From Plotosus lineatus (Eukaryota > Chordata > Actinopteri > Siluriformes > Plotosidae): DNA of 64,000 nucleotides. Positions 57,405-64,000 of the stretch are shown here, in pieces. Within the stretch, counting starts at the first letter, position 1; the number at the start of each line of letters is the position of its first letter. The notes under the pieces are model-generated. The model did not search any database. It was not told the origin of the DNA and worked only from the letters and a program-made list of their open reading frames with translations. Location of the stretch: contig CM045729.1 of assembly GCA_024760905.1 (NCBI GenBank), forward strand, positions 10,035,580 to 10,099,579, written 5' to 3'. The translations under genes were made by a program, and so were the position numbers.

Positions 57405-60400
57405 CAGATATTCTTCTTCTTCTTCTTTTCCTTTCGGCTTTTCCCTTCAGGGGTCGCCACAGCGAATCATCTGCCTCCATCTCGCCCTATCCTTTGTATC
57501 TTCTTCTCTTACACCAACTGCCTTCATGTCCTCCTTCACCAAGTCCATGAATCGTCTCTTTAATCTTCCTCTAGGCCTTCTGCTTGGTAGTTCCAACCTC
57601 AGCATCCGACTACCAATATACTCACTATCCCTCCTCTGTACATGTCCAAACCATCTCAATCTGGCCTCTCTGACTTTATCTCCAAAATGTCTTACATGTG
57701 CTGTCCCTCTGATGTGCTCATTCCTGATCCTATCCATCCTCATTACTCCCAAAGAGAACCTTAACATTTTCATCTCAGCTACTTCTTCTCTGCCTCCTGT
57801 CTTTTGCCCAGGGCCACTGTTTCTAAACCATACAACATTGCTGGCCTCAACGCCGTTTTGTACACTTTTCCTTTCATTCTTGCCGATACCTTTCTATCAC
57901 ACATCACACCGGACATTTTTCTCCAACCATTCCAACCAGCCTGCTCACGCTTCTTCACCTCTTTTCCACACTCTCCATTGCTCTGGATTGTTGAGCCTAA
58001 GTACTTAAAATCCTCCACCTTCCTTATCTCTGCTCCCTGTAACCTCGCCATTCCTGTTGGGTCCTTGGCATTCATAAACATGTATTCTGTCTTCCTGAGG
58101 CTAACCTTCATTCCCCTCCTTTCCAGGGCATACCTCCACCTCTCTAGATTTTCCTGCACTTGTTATCTGCTCTCACTGCAGATCACAATGTCATCTGCAA
58201 ACATCATAGTCCATTGGGATTCTTGTCTAACCTCGTCTGTCAGCCTCTCCATCACCATAGCAAACAAGAAGGGGCTCAGAGCTGACCCATGATGCAGTCC
58301 CACCTCCACCTTGAACTCATCTGTCACACCAACAGCACACCTCACCACCGTGTTACATCTCTCATACATGTCCTGCATCACTCTAACATACTTCTCTGCC
58401 ACTCCAGACTTTATCATGCAATACCACAGTTCCTCTCTCGGCACCTTGTCATATGCCTCAAAGCAAACACTGCACCTGTGCTGCTCTTTCTTGGCATGAA
58501 ACCAAACTGTTGTTCACAAATGCTGACCTCTGCCCTTAGTCTAGCTTCCACTATTCTTTCAAATAACTTCATCGTATGGCTCATTAACTTTATCCCTCTG
58601 TAGTTGCCACAACTTTGCACATCTCCCATCATCATCATCATCATCATCATCATCTTCTTCCACTTAGTCCAGGGTCCTGTCGCGGGGGAGCAACCTTAGC
58701 AAAGAGGTCCAGACGTCCCTCTCCCGAGCCACTTCCTCCAACTCTCCCGGGGGGACACCAAGGCGGTCCCAGACAAGCCAAGAGACATAGTCCCTACAGC
58801 GTGTTCTAGGTCGACCCCGGGGTCTCTTCCCGGTTGGACATGCCCGAAACACCACACCAGGGAGGCGTCCGGGGGGCACTCTGACCAGATGCCCGAGCCA
58901 CCTCAACTGGCCCCTTTCAATGCGGAGGAGCAGCAGATCTACTCCGAGCTCTCCCCTGATGGCGGAGCTTCTCACCTTATCTCTAAGGGAGAACCCCGCC
59001 ACCCGGCGAAGGAAGCTCATTTCAGCCGCTTGTATCCGTGATCTTGTTCTTTTGGTCATTACCTAAAGCTCGTGACCATTGGTGAGGGTTGGAACGTAGA
59101 TCGACTGGTAAATTGAGAGCTTCACCTTGCAGCTCAGCTCCTTCTTCACCATGACGGACCGGTACAGGCACCGCTTAACAGCAGAGGCTGCAGCGATCCG
59201 TCTGTCGTTCTCTCGCTCCATCCTTCCCTCGTAAACAAGACCCCAAGATACTTAAACTCCTCCACTTGGGGCAGGACCTCATTCCCAAGCCGGAGGGTGC
59301 ATTCCACCATTGTCCGACTGAGAACCATTGCCTCGGACTTGGAGGTACTGATCTTCATCCCGGCTGCTTTGCACTCAGCTGCGAATCGCTCCAATGAGAG
59401 CTGGAGGGCCCGACTTGATGAAGCCAAAAGGACAACATCATCCGCAAAAAGCAGAGACGATATCCAATGGCCACTAAACCAGAACCCCTCATCGCCTCGA
59501 CTGCGCCTAGCAATTCTGTCCATAAAAATTATGAACAGAATCGGTGACAAAGGATCGTTTCCAGTGGGAGTTGGAGTCTGCCAAGGCTGTCCTTTGTCAC
59601 CGATTCTGCACATCTCCCTTGTTCTTAAAAATGGGCACCAGCACACATCTCCATTCCTCTGGCATCCTCTCACTCTCTAAGACCATGTTGAATGTTCTTG
59701 TCAGGAAATCTACTGCTACCTCTCCTAGACACTTCCATACCTCCACCGGTATGTCATCAGGACCAACTGTTTTTCCACTCTTCATCCTCTCCAATGCCCT
59801 CCTCACTTCTAATCTTTGCTACCTCCTGGTCCTCAACAGTCACCTCTTCTACTCTTTTTTCACTCTCATTTTCCTCATTCATCAGCTCTTCAAAGTACTC
59901 TTTCCATCTTCCCAGCACACTTCTGTCATCAGCCAATACATTTCCCTCTGTACTTAATCACTCTAACTTGCTGCACATCCTTCCCATCTCTATTTCTCTG
60001 CTGTGCCAACCTGTATAAATCATTTTCTCTCTCATTACTTTCCAACCGAGCATACAAGTAATCATACATGCTTTGTTTGGCCTTTGACACCGCTACCTTT
60101 GCCTTACACTGTATTTCCCTGTACTCTTGTTTACTCTTTTTGGCCTCTCAATGTCCCACTTCTTTTTAGCTAACCTCTTCCTTTGTACACACTCCTGCAC
60201 TTCCTCATTCCACCACCAAGTCTACATATCTCCTCTCCTTCCAGATAACACATAAAGTATTCTCCTACCTGTCTCCCTGATCACATTAGCTGTAGTTGTC
60301 CACTCATCTGGCAGCACTTCCTGATCACCCAAAGCCATTTTCAACTCCTCCTTGAAGACAACACGACACTCGTCCTTTTTCAGCTTCCACCACTTTGTCT

Positions 60401-61463
60401 TCTGCTCTGCCTTTGCTTTCTTCACCTTCCTCACCATCAGTGTCATCCTGCACACCACCATCCTATGCTGTTTGGCAACACTCACCCGCTACTACTTTGC
60501 AGTCACTGAGTTCCTTCAAATTACATCACCTACACAAGATGTAGTCTGCCTGTGTGCTCCTACCTCCACTTTTATAAGACACCCTATGCTCCTGTCTCTT
60601 CTGAAAGAAAGTATTTACCACAGCCATTTCTATCCTTTTTGCAAAATCTACCAATATCTGTCCTTCTGTGTTCCTGTCCTGGATACCAAACCTACCCATC
60701 ACTTCCTCGTCCCCTATGTTTCTTTCACCAACATGTCCATTGAAGTCTGCCTTAATGACCACTCTTTCATCTCTGGGGGTCCTCTGCATCACTTCATCTA
60801 ACTCACTCCAGAATCTCTCCTTCTCTTCTAGCTCAGATCCTGCCTGTGGGGCATAAGCACTAACAACATTAAACATCACGCCTTCAATTTCTAACTTGAG
60901 ACTCATCACTCTGTCTGACACTCTTTTCACTTCTAGAACATTCCTGACAAAAGTTCTCCTTCAAGATGACTCCCACTCCATTTCTCTTCCCATCCACACC
61001 ATGAAAAAACAGTTTAAAGCCTGCTTCTAAGCTTCTAGCCTTGCGACCTTTCCACCTGGTCTCCTGAACACACAGTATGTCCACCTTTCTCCTCTGCATC
61101 ATGTCAGCCAGCTCTCTACCTTTTCCTGTCATAGTTCCAACACTCAGAGTCCAACACTTTCAGTCAAAGACTCATGCCTTTCCTCTTCTCTCTCTGCCTA
61201 CGGAAACGCCTCCTTCGACCAACAGTCTTCGACCAACAGTAGTCCAATTTCCACCAGCACCCTGTTGGTTAACAGCACTGATTGCGGTTGTTGTTAACCC
61301 GGGCCTCGACCGATCCGGTATTAATTTCTTTGTTATGACTCGCATGTTTTATTTGGCATGTTTTACACCGGATGCTCTTCCTGACGCAGCCCTCTGCATT
61401 TATCCGGGCTTGGGACCGGCGTGAGGGAGAGAAACTGGCTTGTGCCCCTCCCTCACGGCTGCA
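57405..61463 (-). mobile_element. Full-span RTE LINE, decayed, split by a Rex3 insertion
   Basis: On the minus strand the 5' end (TGCAGCCGTGAGGGAGGGGC) is at 61463 and the 3' end with (GAA)n is at about 57410. Endonuclease pieces lie at 60526-61132 and RT pieces at 59607-60485 and 57447-58610 (FADDIVICSESR near 58180). Several stops, frameshifts and small deletions disable it. A Rex3 element sits at 58628-59606. Possible target duplications are TGACACAAAT (57395-57404) and TGACAAAAAT (61465-61474), one base different. Confidence 0.85.
58628..59606 (-). mobile_element. 5'-truncated, 5'-inverted Rex3 LINE inside the RTE LINE
   Basis: The 12-bp target duplication TGCACATCTCCC lies at 58616-58627 and 59607-59618. 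The 3' end is a (GAT)n run on the minus strand (58628-58652). The minus-strand frame encodes the RT from PLSPILFIIFMDRIARRSRG through FADDVVLLAS (about 59440) and, after a frameshift, the C-terminus SFLRRVAGFSLRDKV to RDVWTSLLRLLP. The last 55 bases (59553-59606) are inverted relative to the rest. The GGTGACAAAGG stretch near 59543 matches the classical Rex3 diagnostic site as I remember it. Confidence 0.85.
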
Positions 61464-61474
61464 CTGACAAAAAT

Positions 61475-62055
61475 AAGGTATGTGCTGAAGTTATGAATTT
61501 TGCTGAATAGCACACAAGATAGTACAATAAATTATTATTTTATTCTGCTGCATGAGAACAGAGGAAAAACAAACTATAATCATTTTAATTATTTATTTTT
61601 ACCTTTTGAAATTGCATTTTTGAAACTCGTTTAAAGTTAAAATACTATTATTATCTTTAAAAACATGAAGTCAATATTGTGTAGATTTGTTTGCATTTGT
61701 TCGGATGGTGTTTTGTTACATTTCCAGAAGAACATTCAGGGTTTTATATGACATATTGTGTGAAGAATTATCTTGAGTTTATAGAATGGTATGCTCTCTT
61801 GTCACAAAATTTTGAACTAATCAGATCTCACAATTGCTGTGTATTATATATTCAAAACATTTTTGTCATAAAAAGGCAACTTGTGTGCTACTTTTATTTT
61901 ATTATTAAGGCTGAACAAGTACAAAAAAAATCCATAATATTCTAAATAGAACTTACTGCTTATGACACAGTTCAAGGTTTGAGTCGGGCTTTACTCTCAA
62001 AACCATCATTTTTGCAAATTTATTAGAATATTACACTTATTTACAACAGTATAAG
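61475..62055. other. Gene-free AT-rich stretch
   Basis: This is single-copy AT-rich sequence with no recognised exon or element. An 84-codon open frame (61691-61945) has no motif and is not called. Confidence 0.45.
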
Positions 62056-62569
62056 CGGTAATGTTCTCAGCCGACACTCAGCGGGGTACACAGGGCCATC
62101 ACAGGAAGAAGCTGAAACTTCAAAGTCACAAATGTAAAGTTGGCTCCATCTGCTGTGTGATTTGAAACACTGCAAGTATTTTGACATTTTCATCGTTTCA
62201 TATTTTGGAGGAGATGGCGTGTGTGTGTGTGTGTGTGTGTGAATGTAATATCCAATAGATGATGCCTGTGTCTTTTTTTATTTTAATTCCATCCTGTAGT
62301 TTATTTGTTTGTGGAAGTCCTAAAAACCAAGGTTGTGGAAAAAGTCTGCTGGAGTAATTTCACCTTCATATCACATGATTTTAATTTAACAAATCTTTAT
62401 TTCAACAGAACATTTCATTATTTTATATTATTTTGATAGCTCTTAATAAAATTCTGTCAATATATCCAGTTTTTATTTCAGTTTGATTTCCGAAGTGAGT
62501 CGGAATGACGTCATAACACTTCAAAAACGTTTCACGATTAAGTGCTCAGTGCTTTTGTAAAACAAACAT

Positions 62570-63702
62570 TCACAAAGAATAAACTTTAATCTTCAATGTT
62601 TCATTAATTAACTGAAATAAGACAAAACCAGCTCCGACTGATCTGATTAAACACAGAGACTGAAGTGGGCGGAGCTTTAGAGGAGATTCTTCACCATAAA
62701 CACAGAGGATTGGCAGTAATGTATCAGTGAATGTGTGTGTGAAAGTGTGGAGGTGTTTGTTAGTGAGCGGGTCGGAGAAGGACAGTTTTCCTCTGTCCCA
62801 GTCCAACTGGACTCTGATCCTCTGGAGTTTCTGTGATACTGAGAGGAGAGTCGCTGGCTGTGGTGTAGAAACTGCTCCATATTCACCACCATAATACCAC
62901 ACATACCAGATTCCACTGCTGAAGAATATCCTCCCCTTCCTCTGAGCAGATTCTCTCATCACACCCACATTCCACCATGTACAGTCTCCAACATCAACAT
63001 CCCAGCGGTGAGTCCATGAGTTAAAACCCTGAGAGCCCAGAATACAGTAACAATCATTAAATCTCTCTGGATTATCAGGAAGTTTCTGTTTCTCATCACT
63101 GAGTCTCACACTGGTCAGATCATCACATACAATGAGGTCAGGATGAGCGGTGTTGGGGTCCAGAGTTACAGGTACTGAAAACACACACACACACAAATAA
63201 GAGAAAATAGAAACTCTGAAGCGCTCGTTGGTTCCTCGGTGTCTCTGCTCAATACAAACACTTATCTGTCTTCCTTTTGGCTTTTTTCCCTTTGACTTGG
63301 GAGTTGCCACAGCGAATCATCAGATTCGCACGTTTGATTATGTCGGATGCCCTTCCTGACACAACCCTTTTAGCAATGGACAGAAACACGCTGACGACTT
63401 TGCAGCTCCCCTTTACGAAAGTCAGCAATGGTTCTTTTACATGAACCTCTCACCATAGACAGTGAGAGCCGCACTGGGGTGGGGCAGTGACAAGCCTGTG
63501 GAGAGTGGGACTCGAACCCCCAACCTTTGGATCAGCGATCCAGCGCCCTATACCACTAGACCACCACTGCCCCACTTAATACAAACACTGAACGGAGAAA
63601 GTTTTTCTTTAATGAATGAGCCACAGTCTGATCTTCAACTTTCAAAATAAACCGTCGACTGCATCCCCGAGGAACCGAATTAAACACGAACACTTTTATA
63701 AC

Positions 63703-63734
<32 letters not shown>

Positions 63735-63842
63735 TTTAAAATTTGTAATATACAAATAAATGCTACAAACCCCTTCAGTGCAGTTTATTAAAAAACAGAA
63801 AAGCACGTTAAGGGATTGAAATTAGAAATTGTGTGGGTGCAT

Positions 63843-63874
<32 letters not shown>

Positions 63875-64000
63875 GATAGAATGAATGTGAAAAATTGGGA
63901 CTTTCAGTTGCTTACTGTATTGTACAGTATCCTGCATGTTCTCGCAGACTCTGAACTTCAGGCTGCTCAGATGCTTTGCCACATGGATCAGTGCTCCTGA
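62570..64000 (-). CDS. TRIM family gene, third and more diverged copy, runs off the window
   Basis: Sequence similar to the tandem units' TRIM 3' side resumes at about 62056. Minus-strand exons seen are the PRY/SPRY exon (62570-63174) and part of the preceding exon (63916-64000, cut by the window edge). The SPRY frame is open (VTLDPNTAHPDLIV, VQLDWDRGKLSFSD, GEESPLKLRP). The stop used by copies 1 and 2 after ...QSL is changed, so the frame reads on for about 25 residues to a stop at 62570. A SINE (63263-63577) sits in the intron. Nothing visible disables this copy, and its 5' exons lie outside the window. Confidence 0.82.
63263..63577 (-). mobile_element. Full-length tRNA-SINE with RTE-derived tail and clear target duplication
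   Basis: The minus strand gives the whole family consensus order. A tRNA-like head starts GGGGCAGTGGTGGTCTAGTG, with B box GGTTCGAGTCC. The body follows, then GGTTGTGTCAGGAAGGGCAT, GATGATTCGCTGTGGCAACT and a tail ending AAAAGGAAG. AATACAAACACT flanks it at 63251-63262 and 63578-63589. Copies 1 and 2 of the TRIM intron lack it, so it inserted in this copy after they separated. Confidence 0.92.
63700..63872. repeat. (AAT)n and (AC)n microsatellites in TRIM copy 3 intron
   Basis: An AAT run (63702-63732) and an AC run (63845-63872) flank the segment matching 5394-5530. The roughly 700 bp between these points in copies 1 and 2 (including their SINE) is absent here. Confidence 0.8.

Noticed and set aside
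61691..61945. 84-codon open frame in AT-rich sequence
   Set aside because: It has no motif or homology that I recognise. Its length is unremarkable for AT-rich DNA on an alternative-start track.
63500..63577. tRNA gene (also the tRNA-like heads at 10349 and 35006)
   Set aside because: A and B boxes are present, but each head continues into a SINE body and tail, and no intact acceptor stem is evident.

Overview
The window is nuclear DNA from a ray-finned fish, most likely a teleost. Its genes are split by GT-AG introns, and the rest is crowded with repeats typical of fish: Tc1-like transposons, Rex3 and other RTE-clade LINEs, an L2/CR1-type LINE, a Ty3/gypsy LTR element, tRNA-headed SINEs and long dinucleotide microsatellites. 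The species cannot be told from the sequence.

The main feature is a tandem segmental duplication. Position 1 is the tail of one unit (1-1993), followed by a complete unit (1994-25582) and a second complete unit (25583-44974). Each unit carries, left to right: a TRIM gene on the minus strand (RING, B-box, coiled coil, PRY/SPRY); a 5'-truncated RTE LINE and half a Tc1 transposon; an AT-microsatellite cluster with short LINE ends; a Rex3 fragment; a Ty3/gypsy element with the same 5-bp target duplication in both units; exons 2-5 of the axonemal gene rsph14 on the minus strand; and a Tc1 transposon. The first unit also holds a near full-length L2-type LINE inside its Tc1 copy. The second holds a SINE absent from the first. 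Both insertions therefore post-date the duplication, while the Ty3 element pre-dates it.

The only rsph14 first exon lies just right of the array (45255-45435), so the second unit can supply a whole gene and the first unit's copy has no 5' end. Each gene pair is broken in complementary places. TRIM copy 1 has lost its start codon and half of its RING, and TRIM copy 2 has a stop codon in the coiled coil. rsph14 copy 1 is frameshifted in exon 4, and copy 2 is frameshifted near the end of exon 5.

Right of the array (44975-62055) are the last two exons of a DUSP26-like dual-specificity phosphatase (minus), a near full-length RTE LINE (50871-54015, plus), an orphan cysteine-rich last exon with a poly(A) signal (minus, 55914-56602), and a second RTE LINE (57405-61463, minus) split by a Rex3 insertion. 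From about 62056 to the end a third, more diverged TRIM gene begins, and its SPRY exon and part of the preceding exon are visible. The window thus samples a TRIM cluster. A perfect interferon-stimulated response element lies close to the start codon position of both TRIM copies, which fits an interferon-induced antiviral or immune role, although that role is inferred.
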